Below are positions 9,465 to 18,662 of a stretch of 64,000 nt of DNA, piece after piece. The position numbers and the translations under genes are program-made. How positions within the stretch are numbered: the first letter of the stretch is position 1; every line of letters starts with the position of its first letter. The notes below the pieces were generated by a model that saw nothing but the letters and a program-made list of their open reading frames with translations, was not told the origin of the DNA and made no database searches. The stretch lies in the NCBI RefSeq assembly GCF_003025005.1, contig NZ_PVSS01000015.1, positions 1 through 64,000 on the forward strand, read 5' to 3'. The DNA comes from Brumimicrobium mesophilum (GTDB lineage Bacteria; Bacteroidota; Bacteroidia; Flavobacteriales_D; Crocinitomicaceae).

Positions 9465-9592
9465 CATTCCATTAAAAATGGGGATTGGTTTTTTGCAGAA
9501 ATGTGAAATAAAATCTTTAAAACCTTGGCTAATAGAGAAAATTTATATTTCTTTGCAGCCGCTTTTGTAATTAGCATAAACTATTTTAAAAT

Positions 9593-9829
9593 ATGTCACG
9601 AGTTTGTCAGTTAACAGGGAAAAAAGTAATGGTTGGGAACAATGTTTCTCACTCCAACCAAAAAACAAAACGTAAGTTTTACCCTAATTTAGTAAAGAAG
9701 AGATTTTATCTTCCAGAAGAGAAAGAGTTTATAACCCTAAGAGTTTCGACTTCGGCGTTACGTACTATCAACAAGAATGGTATTACTGCGTGTGTGAAAG
9801 AGGCAAAGGCGAAAGGATATTTAAAATAG
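9593..9829 (+). CDS. rpmB: 50S ribosomal protein L28
   Basis: A 78-aa large-subunit protein. It starts MSRVCQLTGKKVMVGNNVSHSNQKTKR and continues with RKFYPNL and ITLRVSTSALRTINKNG, the standard L28 signature, at the usual Bacteroidota length. It is the first gene of the L28-L33-DUF4295 group, 41 bp ahead of rpmG. Confidence 0.97.
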   Translation: MSRVCQLTGKKVMVGNNVSHSNQKTKRKFYPNLVKKRFYLPEEKEFITLRVSTSALRTINKNGITACVKEAKAKGYLK

Positions 9830-9870
9830 TAGATAACTGCATATAGTTATTACACTAGAAAAATAAGAAA

Positions 9871-10053
9871 ATGGCAAAAAAAGGAAATAGAGTTCAGGTT
9901 ATACTAGAGTGTACTGAGCATAAAGAGTCAGGTAAGCCTGGAACTTCAAGATACATCAGCACTAAGAATAGAAAAAACACGCCAGAGCGTTTGGAATTGA
10001 AAAAATTCAACCCTATTCTTAAGAAAATGACAATTCACAAAGAAATTAAATAG
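9871..10053 (+). CDS. rpmG: 50S ribosomal protein L33
   Basis: A 60-aa protein with [43 protein letters not shown] and a C-terminal [10 protein letters not shown], all typical of L33. It lacks the CxxC zinc pairs of the zinc-binding form, so it is the zinc-free type. It lies between rpmB and the DUF4295 gene. Confidence 0.97.
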   Translation: MAKKGNRVQVILECTEHKESGKPGTSRYISTKNRKNTPERLELKKFNPILKKMTIHKEIK

Positions 10054-10060
10054 TTGAGTT

Positions 10061-10216
10061 ATGGCAAAGAAATCAGTAGCATCTATTCAAACTGGAGGTG
10101 GTAAAGCCCACACGAAAGTGATCAAGATGGTGAAAAACGAAAGAGGAGCTTATTCATTCCGTGAATCAATAGTCCTAAATGGAGAGGTACAAGATTGGTT
10201 AAAAAACACCAAATAG
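10061..10216 (+). CDS. DUF4295 family protein, 51 aa
   Basis: Short ORF from ATG 10061 to TAG 10216, encoding MAKKSVASIQTGGGKAHTKV... and ending VQDWLKNTK. It matches the DUF4295 family, a small basic protein found almost only in Bacteroidota and always just behind rpmG. It starts 7 bp after the rpmG stop. The position and basic charge suggest a ribosome-associated role, but no function is established. It is strong evidence for the phylum. Confidence 0.9.
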   Translation: MAKKSVASIQTGGGKAHTKVIKMVKNERGAYSFRESIVLNGEVQDWLKNTK

Positions 10217-10252
10217 TATTTGAATACTCTATTTAAATAAATATTTTTAATT

Positions 10253-10288
10253 AGCTTCTTGCCTCTGGTAGGAAGCTTTTCTTTTTTT
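10253..10288 (+). terminator. terminator between DUF4295 and ftsY
   Basis: AGCTTCTTGCC pairs with GGTAGGAAGCT (one G-U pair) around a 3-nt loop, followed by TTTCTTTTTTT. It ends 6 bp before ftsY, so ftsY is probably read through or has a promoter inside this stretch. Confidence 0.7.
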
Positions 10289-10293
10289 ATATT

Positions 10294-11250
10294 ATGGCAT
10301 TATTTGGACTTTTTGGAAAGGATAAAAAGAAGAAGCTTGATGAAGGACTTGAGAAGACCAAAGACAGCTTTTTATCTAAATTAACTCGTACAGTTGTTGG
10401 TAAATCCAAAGTTGATGAAGAGGTATTAGATGAACTAGAAGAAGTTCTGATCACTTCTGATGTTGGTGTAAAAACTACGATTAAAATCATACAACGTATT
10501 GAAGAACGAGTAAGTAAAGAAAAGTATGTAAATACATCTGAGCTTAAAGGGATTTTGAGAAGTGAAATTGCTTCGCTTTTGGAAGAAAACAATACGAGTG
10601 ATATCGATTATGATATTCCTACACATCCTGAAAATAATCCACATGTTATAATGGTTGTTGGGGTGAACGGTGTTGGAAAAACAACAACTATCGGTAAGTT
10701 GGCTTATCAATTTAAGGACATGGGCAAGAAGGTTGTTCTTGGAGCAGCGGATACATTCCGTGCTGCGGCTGTTGATCAATTGATTATTTGGGCCAACCGA
10801 GTTGGGGTTCCAATAGTTGAGCAAGGTATGCAAGCAGATCCAGCTTCTGTAGCTTTTGAAACGCTGGAAGTAGCGAAGTCACAAGGTGCTGATGTGGTAA
10901 TTATTGATACTGCAGGTAGACTTCACAACAAAGTTAATTTGATGAACGAATTAACTAAGATCAAACGTGTAATGGAGAAAATTATTCCAGGAGCGCCTCA
11001 TGAAATTTTATTGGTTTTAGATGGTTCAACTGGTCAAAATGCATACGAACAAGCAAAACAGTTTTCATTGGCCACAGAAATCAATGCTTTAGCCATTACA
11101 AAATTAGATGGAACAGCCAAAGGTGGTGTTGTAATTGGTATTTCAGACCAAATGAAAATCCCAGTAAAATATATTGGGGTTGGCGAACAAATGAAAGATT
11201 TACAGCCATTCAATAAAAAAGAATTTGTAGACTCTTTATTTGGAGAATAA
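10294..11250 (+). CDS. ftsY: signal recognition particle receptor FtsY
   Basis: The SRP receptor GTPase (318 aa) that docks ribosome-nascent chain-SRP complexes at the membrane. The N domain spans about 20-100 and the G domain about 115-318. The G1 loop is GVNGVGKTT (about 123-131), followed by DTFRAAA, the G3 DTAGRL, and TKLDGTAKGG. The acidic A domain of the E. coli protein is almost absent, as usual in Bacteroidota; membrane binding would rest on the short Lys-rich N-terminal helix (FGKDKKKKL). Confidence 0.96.
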   Translation: MALFGLFGKDKKKKLDEGLEKTKDSFLSKLTRTVVGKSKVDEEVLDELEEVLITSDVGVKTTIKIIQRIEERVSKEKYVNTSELKGILRSEIASLLEENNTSDIDYDIPTHPENNPHVIMVVGVNGVGKTTTIGKLAYQFKDMGKKVVLGAADTFRAAAVDQLIIWANRVGVPIVEQGMQADPASVAFETLEVAKSQGADVVIIDTAGRLHNKVNLMNELTKIKRVMEKIIPGAPHEILLVLDGSTGQNAYEQAKQFSLATEINALAITKLDGTAKGGVVIGISDQMKIPVKYIGVGEQMKDLQPFNKKEFVDSLFGE

Positions 11251-11331
11251 GCAACTATAAAGTCAATATTCCCAAATAAAGTCTTTTTCTTTGCAATTAA
11301 TTTAAAATCGAAAATAAACAGTAATAATTAT

Positions 11332-12762
11332 ATGAAAAAAATGTTTTTTATCCCGTTAGTAGCGTTATTCTTTGCTTGCACATCTTCTCCGAAAGATGCC
11401 TCTGAGCTTGATTTAACAGACTTTAAACAAAAAATATCTTATGCACTTGGTGCAGATATGGGTACAAACTTTACGAATGTTCCAGAAGATATTTTTGCGC
11501 AGTTAAACAAAGCTGAATTAGAGAATGGATTTTATCAGTACTTAACTAAAGAGAATTTAAAATCTGTTGAATGTAGAGAAATTCTTGAAGCTGCTCTTTC
11601 GAATGGAAATGGAATAGATACTACGAAACACAAAATGAGTGAAATTTCTCATTGTTATGGTTCTATTTTCGGAGAAATGTTGAGAAATTCATTAGTTGGA
11701 AAAGACGCAATGGATGAAATTAACCCAGATATTGCAAGAATAGGTTTTGCAAATTCTTTGAACAAAACTGATACTTTGATTCCTATTGAAGAACGTCAGC
11801 AAATGATTATGAACTTTAACAATGATTTAAACAACTTCGCTGGAGAAGAGTTCATGAATAAAATGGCTAAAAAGCACAAACATGATGTGAAAGAAGAAGG
11901 TTATATTCTTTTAGAAAATGCAGAGGGTACAGGAGCGCCAATTGATTTAACTGGTGAGTACAACATTGTTTATACAATGACAAACATAGCGGGAGATACA
12001 ATTATTTCTACGTTGACTGATCCAAAATTGTCTGATTTAGAAAATGCACAGGTTGTAAATGCGGATGATATAGTTTTTCCAGAAGCATGGAAAATTGCTG
12101 CTAAACACATGAAGGTTGGTGGTGATTACACAATTCACACTTCTCATGAATTAGCTTATGGTGAAGAAGGTTTAAGAGCTCCGAATTCTCCAAACTATGT
12201 TATTCAACCGTTCTCGGCTGTAACAATCTATTCAAAAGTATTGTCTCAAGGAGAACGTCACGCAGGAGTGAAAGCAAAAGGTATGGAAGTTTTAGAACAA
12301 GCTAAGAATCGTCCAAATACTAAGGTTTATCCTGAAGGATTTATTTTAACAACTTTGGAAGAGGGAACTGGACCTAAAGTGAAAAAAGGAGCAGATGTTC
12401 AAGCTCATTATATTTTGAGTAATTCCAATGGTGATGTTATAGAAAACAGCTTCATGTCATCATCTCAAAATAATCAACCAGCACCTTCATTTTCTTTGAA
12501 TGGTGTAGTTAAAGGATGGCAATTGGCTATTCCAGAAATGAAAGAAGGTGGACGTTATAAATTGGTTCTTCCTTATGATTTAGCTTATGGTGAACAAGGA
12601 AATCAAAGTATTCAACCATTTGAAACTTTGACATTTGAAATTCAAGTAATAAAATCTGGTGAGCCTGGAACATTAGTTCAACCTCGTCAACCTCAGCAGC
12701 AACAACAGTTTTCAGAAGAACAAATGAGACAACTTCAAGAACAGTTGAAAGAACAACAATAA
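11332..12762 (+). CDS. FKBP-type peptidyl-prolyl isomerase lipoprotein, two domains
   Basis: A 476-aa lipoprotein with lipobox ALFFAC (Cys about residue 16). An alpha-helical FKBP_N-like dimerisation stretch (about 27-190) is followed by two FKBP domains (about 190-305 and 340-445). Each keeps the hallmark end of the fold (HELAYGEEGLRAPN and YDLAYGEQGNQSIQPFETLTFEI). The C-terminus is a Gln-rich tail. It probably acts as a periplasmic chaperone/proline isomerase anchored to the outer membrane. The first FKBP domain is more divergent and may not be catalytic. Confidence 0.88.
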   Translation: MKKMFFIPLVALFFACTSSPKDASELDLTDFKQKISYALGADMGTNFTNVPEDIFAQLNKAELENGFYQYLTKENLKSVECREILEAALSNGNGIDTTKHKMSEISHCYGSIFGEMLRNSLVGKDAMDEINPDIARIGFANSLNKTDTLIPIEERQQMIMNFNNDLNNFAGEEFMNKMAKKHKHDVKEEGYILLENAEGTGAPIDLTGEYNIVYTMTNIAGDTIISTLTDPKLSDLENAQVVNADDIVFPEAWKIAAKHMKVGGDYTIHTSHELAYGEEGLRAPNSPNYVIQPFSAVTIYSKVLSQGERHAGVKAKGMEVLEQAKNRPNTKVYPEGFILTTLEEGTGPKVKKGADVQAHYILSNSNGDVIENSFMSSSQNNQPAPSFSLNGVVKGWQLAIPEMKEGGRYKLVLPYDLAYGEQGNQSIQPFETLTFEIQVIKSGEPGTLVQPRQPQQQQQFSEEQMRQLQEQLKEQQ

Positions 12763-12778
12763 TCTTAAAAAATACGAA

Positions 12779-13708
12779 GTGTTAGATACTTCAAATTCAA
12801 TTATAGAAAAGGTTCGTCTTCCGATAGGGAAGGGCGAACCTTTTTCTTTTGACATAAAGCGAGACGATTTAATAGATTCCGTTATTTCTGGAAATAAATG
12901 GAGGAAGTTGAAATACAATTTGCTTGAAGCAGCGGAAAGAAAAAATGAAGGACTGATTACTTTCGGGGGGCCTTTTTCAAATCATTTAGTGGCCACAGCT
13001 AAAGCAGCGAAGGAGTCCAGTTTAAAATCTATAGGAATAGTTAGAGGAGATGAATTATCTTTTAATAGCAATGAAACTTTAAAAGCTTGTCATTCTTTTG
13101 GAATGGACTTGGTTTTTATTTCCCGTTCAGATTACAAGGAAAAAGATGAACCTTATTTCATTAAGCAATTGCACAGCGATTATCCAAATTTTTTCCTTGT
13201 ACCAGAAGGTGGTCGGAGTTATTATGGAGTAATAGGTTGTCAAGAATTGATGTCTGAAACTCTGAATGATTATGATCATATTTATTTATCAGGTGGAACC
13301 GGAACAACGGGAGCTGGAATTTTACTTGGTTCCTCTGAAAAATCAGTAGTAAATGTTGTTTCAGCCCTAAAAGGTAGTTTTTTACAGAAAGATATAGAAG
13401 GCTTATTGTTGTCAGCTTTAAATGACCAATCTTTTGTTGACTTATTCATGGAAAGGTTAAAGGTGCATAATAGTTCACATTTCGGAGGTTACGCTAAAGT
13501 GAACGATGAATTATTTGAATACATCAATTGGATTTATTCGATATTAAATATAAAATTAGATCCGATTTATACGGCAAAAGCATTTTATCAAATGCATAAA
13601 GATTTTAAAGAAGGAATAATTTCTCCAGAACAAAAAGTTCTTTTCATTCATACAGGAGGCCTGCAAGGAGCACTTTCTTGGAAAAACAAAATTGATTATT
13701 GCAAGTAG
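12779..13708 (+). CDS. PLP-dependent ACC deaminase / D-cysteine desulfhydrase family
   Basis: A 309-aa fold-type II PLP enzyme. The PLP Lys is in SGNKWRKLKYN (about residue 40), followed by TFGGPFSNHL and the phosphate-cradle loop SGGTGTTGAG. The C-terminus has FIHTGGLQG. The family includes 1-aminocyclopropane-1-carboxylate deaminase and D-cysteine desulfhydrase; sequence alone does not separate them. The start is GTG at 12779, 16 bp after the FKBP gene and before its strand has a terminator, so the two may be co-transcribed. Confidence 0.85.
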   Translation: MLDTSNSIIEKVRLPIGKGEPFSFDIKRDDLIDSVISGNKWRKLKYNLLEAAERKNEGLITFGGPFSNHLVATAKAAKESSLKSIGIVRGDELSFNSNETLKACHSFGMDLVFISRSDYKEKDEPYFIKQLHSDYPNFFLVPEGGRSYYGVIGCQELMSETLNDYDHIYLSGGTGTTGAGILLGSSEKSVVNVVSALKGSFLQKDIEGLLLSALNDQSFVDLFMERLKVHNSSHFGGYAKVNDELFEYINWIYSILNIKLDPIYTAKAFYQMHKDFKEGIISPEQKVLFIHTGGLQGALSWKNKIDYCK

Positions 13709-13718
13709 ATTAAATTAT

Positions 13719-13753
13719 AAAGAGGGTCTAACCAAAGTTAAACCCTCTTTAAA
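13719..13753 (+). terminator. terminator after the PLP enzyme gene
   Basis: AAAGAGGGT pairs with ACCCTCTTT around a 14-nt loop, 10 bp after the stop codon. The T run is short. The rest of the spacer to 14038 is AT-rich and holds nothing I can name. Confidence 0.55.
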
Positions 13754-14038
13754 ATTATTCAAAATATCTTACTTTAAAACTATTGAGACGTTTAAGGTGT
13801 AAGTACCATTTAATCAAAATTTACTTTGATTCAGGTGAGGTGTATTTTTAATATTATTAGTAAATAATTATCAGATTTCATATGTAAATATAATAAAATG
13901 TTTTAATTAATATGAATTTATCATCGTTTAATCGATTAAATTTTTAGCTTGGTCGATAAAAAAGTTGTGATTACGCATTCATATTTATAGCAGGGTAATC
14001 TTTTTCATTATTAAAATTTCCCTTGCTGAAATTCTTTA

Positions 14039-14446
14039 TTAACCTAGTGGCATCAAAGCTCCTGCAGTGCCTAAAACGATAGATATGATTGTGAAGGCAA
14101 TACCAAAGATCGTTACGATTGCTACTATTTTCCAATACTTAAGGAAATTAGTAGCAAATTTATCCATATCAAAAGTTCCTCTATCAATGCTCTTGCCAAT
14201 ATTTAATAATAGAGTGGAAACATAAATTACTACGACATAGAGAGCTAAGTAGATCAATCCAATTATCGGATTTGCAACCAATAGAAATACTCCTCCTAAA
14301 GCACCCAATGCACCACCTACAATGGCTATAATAGCTACAATTCTAACATAAATCGATGAGTTTTCTAAATTTTCTTTTGCTGTTACAGAAAGTCCTTCAT
14401 TGTTTTTAAAATCACTGTTTTGATTGTATTCATTAAAATTTTCCAT
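14039..14446 (-). CDS. small multi-pass membrane protein, DUF5362-like
   Basis: A 135-aa protein with a polar N-terminus (1-30) and three or four hydrophobic segments (about 33-55, 60-85 and 108-132) separated by a short charged loop (NIGKSIDRGTFDMDKFATNFLKYWK). The layout resembles the DUF5362 group of small Bacteroidota membrane proteins, but I am not certain of the family. No function can be assigned. It stands alone between two terminators. Confidence 0.6.
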   Translation of the reverse strand: MENFNEYNQNSDFKNNEGLSVTAKENLENSSIYVRIVAIIAIVGGALGALGGVFLLVANPIIGLIYLALYVVVIYVSTLLLNIGKSIDRGTFDMDKFATNFLKYWKIVAIVTIFGIAFTIISIVLGTAGALMPLG

Positions 14447-14705
14447 TAATCGTATTTTTTGAGTTTTTATTAATCTTTTAGAAAAATAGCAATTTTATTG
14501 GGTTGCCAAGCTTAGACAAAGTTCTTTCTAAAAGCGTTGCGCTAAATTTGTATCTCCTAGATCTGATTAGTTTTCTTCATTATAGAAAGAATGAAGATCA
14601 GTTAATGGAATCTTCAACAAGTTTAAGCCATAGTACCTTCAAAAATATCCCAAAATGTTCCTTTTCTTAAGTAAAAGAACACACCAGGTTTTATAATAAA
14701 AATGA

Positions 14706-14745
14706 GACAAAAAAAAGTCCATTTATCAATTCGATAAATGGACTT
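14706..14745 (-). terminator. terminator of the cyclophilin gene
   Basis: AAGTCCATTTATC and GATAAATGGACTT form a perfect 13-bp stem with a 5-nt loop, followed on the minus strand by eight T. It lies just after the cyclophilin stop. The stretch 14447-14705 between it and the membrane-protein start shows no gene. Confidence 0.85.
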
Positions 14746-14767
14746 AAAGATGCTTAGAGCTAGAATT

Positions 14768-15202
14768 CTAGTCTTCTAAAATCGTAATTTTTTCAATTTT
14801 ATCACCAACTTTAATTTGGTCTATTACATCCAAACCTTCAGTAACAATTCCAAAACAAGTATGATTTCTGTCTAAATGTGCAGTATTGTTTCTGCTGTGG
14901 CATACAAAAAATTGTGATCCTCCAGTATTTCTACCTGCGTGAGCCATTGATAAAACTCCTCTTTCGTGGTGTTGGTTTCCTCCATCTAATTCACAATCGA
15001 TAGAATAACCAGGTCCACCTGTTCCAGTTCCTTTTGGACATCCTCCTTGAATAACGAAATCAGGAAGAACTCTGTGCCATGTTAAACCATCGTAATACCC
15101 TTCTTTGGATAATTTTACGAAGTTCTCTACAGTTTTTGGAGCATCTTGGTCGTAAAAGTCAACCTTCATTTCTCCACGATTTGTTTTTATAATACCTTTC
15201 AT
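14768..15202 (-). CDS. cyclophilin-type peptidyl-prolyl isomerase
   Basis: A 144-aa single-domain cyclophilin without signal peptide, so cytoplasmic. The active-site pattern is intact: WHRVLPDFVIQGG, the Gln of GGSQFFV and the late DRNHTCFGIV. The size matches the short bacterial PpiB type. The frame continues 26 codons upstream, but a -7 promoter element lies at 15220-15227, inside that extension, so the ATG at 15202 (MKGIIKTNRGEM) is taken. Confidence 0.92.
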   Translation of the reverse strand: MKGIIKTNRGEMKVDFYDQDAPKTVENFVKLSKEGYYDGLTWHRVLPDFVIQGGCPKGTGTGGPGYSIDCELDGGNQHHERGVLSMAHAGRNTGGSQFFVCHSRNNTAHLDRNHTCFGIVTEGLDVIDQIKVGDKIEKITILED

Positions 15203-15219
15203 AATCTTCAATTTTTCTG

Positions 15220-15227
15220 CAAAGATA
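15220..15227 (-). promoter_or_regulatory. -7 promoter element of the cyclophilin gene
   Basis: On the minus strand TATCTTTG ends 18 nt before the ATG at 15202. No TTG is found at the -33 distance, so only the -7 part is supported. Confidence 0.45.
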
Positions 15228-15507
15228 ATGAATGAAATACTATATTCTAATTTATAAGGAAAATTTGTGAGTTTAAGCATTGCACACGGCTATGACTAGG
15301 CGAACAATTGATTTTTAAAACAAGCCTTCTCTATGTTTTTTGAATAAAATCGGAAAATATATTGAACCTTAAAAGTTGCTGAATAGATGAATAATTCATC
15401 AATGTTGTTTTATCCTTCTTTCACCCATTTTCGTACAATTAAAATGTAGATTCTTTACATCATTCTATAATCTTAAAAATTTGTCTCATTTGAAAACATT
15501 ATCCTTT

Positions 15508-15515
15508 TATCTTTG
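15508..15515 (+). promoter_or_regulatory. -7 promoter element of bshC
   Basis: TATCTTTG sits 31 nt upstream of the bshC ATG at 15547 and inside the longer upstream reading frame, which therefore is unlikely to be translated. TTG triplets upstream have spacings of 15-24 nt, so the -33 box is uncertain. The remainder of 15228-15507 holds no gene. Confidence 0.4.
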
Positions 15516-15546
15516 TCTTTATACAAAGTTAGAGCAGAATATCATT

Positions 15547-17133
15547 ATGGAAAGATTAACAATAGATCGAAGACAAACAGCTTATTTTAGTGATTTAGCA
15601 AATCAAATTAATGACAATCAGAAAGCGCTTCAGAAGTATATTCAAGCTCCTTTTAGTTTGGCTAATTTCGAGCAGCAAATTGATTTAAAAAAAGGACATT
15701 TTTCAACTTCTCAAAGAGAATTGTTATATAAAGTTGTTGCTCAACAAATGGCTGATTATTCTGATTTTGACAAGGTTAAATATAATGTCGATTTATTAAA
15801 AGAACCAAACACTTTTACTGTTACTGCTGGGCATCAATTGAATTTATTTGGAGGACCTCTTTACATTATTTACAAAATAATGGATGCTGTGCGACTGGCA
15901 GAAGAGCTAAAGAAAAAATTTCCTTTACAGAACTTTGTGCCTGTATTTTGGTTGGCTACGGAAGATCATGATTTTGAGGAAATCAACCATTTGCATTTAT
16001 TTCATGATACTTTTTCATGGGAGTCCGATCAAAAAGGACCAGTTGGAAGGTTTTCATTAAATGGAATAGAAGGATTTAAAGAAAGTGTTTTAAGTAAATT
16101 CGATAACAATCCAGAATTTGCTGAGTTCATAGATCAGTTTTACAAGACAGGGAGTCTTTCTGATGCAACGACAGCGTTAATGATGAAGCTTTTTGGGGAT
16201 TATGGTCTAATTACTATAAATGCGGATGATAAAGATTTAAAATCTTCCTTTGCCCCAATAATGAAACGAGAGTTGGAAACTCACTTTTCTGAAAAAGAAG
16301 TGCTTAAGACCACAGCGCAACTCGAGGAAGATGGTTTTCATGGACAAGCTATGGCCAGACCTGTGAATTTATTTTATATAAAAGACCAATTAAGGGAAAG
16401 AATTATTCCTACGGAAAATGGAGATTTTGAAATAGGGGAAGAATTGGTTTCCAAGGATGATTTATTTAAGAATTTAGAGAAAAATCCTGAACGCTTTTCT
16501 CCAAATGTTGTATTACGCCCGCTGTATCAAGAATTTATTTTACCAAACCTTTGTTATTTAGGCGGTGGAGGAGAAATGGCATATTGGCTTCAGTTTAAAG
16601 GAATGTTTGATCAAACAGAAGTTCCGTTTCCAATAATAAAAGTACGTAATTCTGTTCAATGGTTTGATAAATCGACGAATAAGAAGATAGAAAAGTTAAA
16701 CCTTAAATATACAGATGTATTTTCTTCAATTCATGAGGTTAAAAAGCAATATGTTGTTGATAACGCTGAGGAAGAATTAGATTTTAATGAAGTAGAAGAA
16801 AAATCTAAAGCCTTAATTTTGGAATTAGAATCTTTAATTGTCTCTTTAGACAAAGGCTTGGAAGGCTACGCTAAAAGTGAAGCAACAAAAATACAGAAAC
16901 AGGTGCATGGGGTTCAACAAAAGCTCATTCGTCATTCTAAAAAGAAAAACGAAGATGCTATGAAGCAAATCGATGGAATTTATAATCGATTATTCCCAAA
17001 TAATGGCCTTCAAGAAAGATATGATAATATGATTCCATTCTTAGGGAAATATGGACCTAAAGAATTCGTGAAAATGGTATATGAAATAATTGATCCTGAA
17101 GAGGAAGATTTAATTTTAGTTATTGAGGGTTAG
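15547..17133 (+). CDS. bshC: bacillithiol biosynthesis cysteine-adding enzyme BshC
   Basis: A 528-aa protein matching BshC in length and in its conserved blocks: TVTAGHQLNLFGGPLYIIYKI (residues about 92-112), PVFWLATEDHDFEEI, and LCYLGGGGEMAYW toward the middle. A coiled-coil helical segment follows (about 410-490). BshC adds cysteine to glucosaminyl-malate in the last step of bacillithiol synthesis; many Bacteroidota carry it. bshA and bshB are not in this window. The start ATG at 15547 is chosen over a TTG 66 bp upstream. Confidence 0.93.
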   Translation: MERLTIDRRQTAYFSDLANQINDNQKALQKYIQAPFSLANFEQQIDLKKGHFSTSQRELLYKVVAQQMADYSDFDKVKYNVDLLKEPNTFTVTAGHQLNLFGGPLYIIYKIMDAVRLAEELKKKFPLQNFVPVFWLATEDHDFEEINHLHLFHDTFSWESDQKGPVGRFSLNGIEGFKESVLSKFDNNPEFAEFIDQFYKTGSLSDATTALMMKLFGDYGLITINADDKDLKSSFAPIMKRELETHFSEKEVLKTTAQLEEDGFHGQAMARPVNLFYIKDQLRERIIPTENGDFEIGEELVSKDDLFKNLEKNPERFSPNVVLRPLYQEFILPNLCYLGGGGEMAYWLQFKGMFDQTEVPFPIIKVRNSVQWFDKSTNKKIEKLNLKYTDVFSSIHEVKKQYVVDNAEEELDFNEVEEKSKALILELESLIVSLDKGLEGYAKSEATKIQKQVHGVQQKLIRHSKKKNEDAMKQIDGIYNRLFPNNGLQERYDNMIPFLGKYGPKEFVKMVYEIIDPEEEDLILVIEG

Positions 17134-17163
17134 ATAATTCGTAATTGAAAATTACGAATTATC
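17133..17163. repeat. perfect 13-bp inverted repeat at the end of bshC
   Basis: GATAATTCGTAAT and ATTACGAATTATC flank a 5-nt loop and begin on the last base of the bshC stop codon. There is no T run, so it is either a weak terminator or a short dispersed AT-rich palindrome. The rest of the spacer to 17429 shows no gene. Confidence 0.6.
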
Positions 17164-17429
17164 AATTCGGGTTACCAAGAAAAGTCGTAATTATTCAAAA
17201 TGTAAGCTCTTTTATGTTAGTTTGAAAAGCCAATTTATTTCTTCAGGACTAACATTTAAGATAAATTGAATAAGTTAATACTAGTGATTAACGATTTATC
17301 TTGGTAGCCCTATGATGAAAATTCGTGTGACTTCAAACTATATATTTTCATAAGCTTTCCTTGTGAATATAGATTCAATGCTCAATCAAGAAAGTTAATC
17401 TTTAATTTTCAAATGAAATAAATAATTGA

Positions 17430-17858
17430 TTAATCCAACTTCAAATCGAGTACAATTTCAGCATCATAATCATAGCAAGTTTCTTCGCAATTTTCATAGG
17501 ACGCAGCATTCAGTTTTTCACTATCAATCACCATAATTGTGTCACCATTTTTAACATACTTAGCTGTAGCAGTATATCTTTTACCAACTGGCATTAAGTA
17601 ATATTCTTCACTCGAATTGGTGGTAAATGTGTCAAATAATTCGCCGTCGTCAAAATAGCCTTCGTAAAAACTAACTTGTATTGGTTGAGCGTTAGGACTT
17701 GAAGATAACTCCAACTTTACATATAGTTCTGTAGGTTTAGAAGTGTAACAAATTTGATTTGGATCACATATATCATCTTGAGAATTTGTTTTACTACATG
17801 AAACACTCAAGGCAATAAAACCAATGATGACCAACGTATATTTTAAGTGCTTTTTCAT
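17430..17858 (-). CDS. predicted lipoprotein, 142 aa
   Basis: Signal with lipobox ALSVSC (Cys about residue 21), then a 120-aa mature domain with four regularly placed Cys (CDPNQIC and NCEETC), probably forming disulfides in the periplasm. The middle (LYVKLELSSSPNAQPIQVSFYEG...) looks like a small beta-sandwich. I do not recognise the family. Its ATG overlaps the stop of the outer-membrane protein gene (TAATG), so the two are translationally coupled. Confidence 0.65.
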   Translation of the reverse strand: MKKHLKYTLVIIGFIALSVSCSKTNSQDDICDPNQICYTSKPTELYVKLELSSSPNAQPIQVSFYEGYFDDGELFDTFTTNSSEEYYLMPVGKRYTATAKYVKNGDTIMVIDSEKLNAASYENCEETCYDYDAEIVLDLKLD

Positions 17859-18478
17859 TATTCCTCGAGATTATTTGCTGTTTGTTTATTAATAAACACG
17901 CTGAATTTAATATTTAACATATGTGGATTGGAGCTAGGGTTTTGGTTTAAATATAAATAACCTAGATTTATTCTGCTGATTTTAGAAAACTGCCAAGATA
18001 AACCTGCTCCCGGAGTTATAGCAAAGCCATTGTTTCTGTCTTCACTTAAACCTTTATATGTTCCGTAGAAATATCCAAATTTTGCCATTGCATACAATCC
18101 AACTTTACTTGAGTTCATAAACTGAATGAAATAAAACCTTTTTTCTAAGTCAATAGAAAATTGAAACACTTTTTCTTGAAGTTGATAATAAAAGTTGTCA
18201 GATTCTTCGAGAAGAACAGTTTTATAATACGGTCGAAAACTTCCGTTTAAGGAGGCACTAAAATCGTAGCCTAATTCTTCAAAACCTAATCCGAAATCCA
18301 AAAGAAAATCTTCATGGTTAAATATCGTTCCCATATTTATCCCGAATGAAGGTTGAAAGTAGCTCCCAGCAAATGGATTGGTTAATATTGGTTGCGCTTT
18401 GGAATATGTAGGATTAATTGCTAAAAAGCATAACAGTGAAAAACATGTAATTGCTTTTCTAAAATTGTTCAAAACCAT
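17858..18478 (-). CDS. outer-membrane beta-barrel-like protein
   Basis: A 206-aa secreted protein: signal peptide MVLNNFRKAITCFSLLCFLAINPTYSKAQ, then alternating strands rich in aromatic residues (GSYFQPSFGINMG, FYYQLQEKVFQFSIDLEKRFYFIQF, INLGYLYLNQNP) ending in a strand with Phe near the C-terminus (INIKFSVFI). This fits a small outer-membrane barrel. The start at 18478 gives the signal peptide; the longer reading frame to 18541 does not. It is the first gene of a two-gene operon with the lipoprotein downstream. Confidence 0.65.
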   Translation of the reverse strand: MVLNNFRKAITCFSLLCFLAINPTYSKAQPILTNPFAGSYFQPSFGINMGTIFNHEDFLLDFGLGFEELGYDFSASLNGSFRPYYKTVLLEESDNFYYQLQEKVFQFSIDLEKRFYFIQFMNSSKVGLYAMAKFGYFYGTYKGLSEDRNNGFAITPGAGLSWQFSKISRINLGYLYLNQNPSSNPHMLNIKFSVFINKQTANNLEE

Positions 18479-18662
18479 ATCAATAGTGTATAAAATTTTT
18501 TCAATAGTGTAAAAATAAATAAATAATCTATTGTGGTGCAAGCAAAGAACATTCCATTTTTGAAATAGCTTGTCAGGATGTATGGATATTGGGGTTCTAA
18601 AGGATTCTATAAATTAAAACCGTCATTCAAGTGAAGAATAGTTTGGGTAAGAATCATTGCCA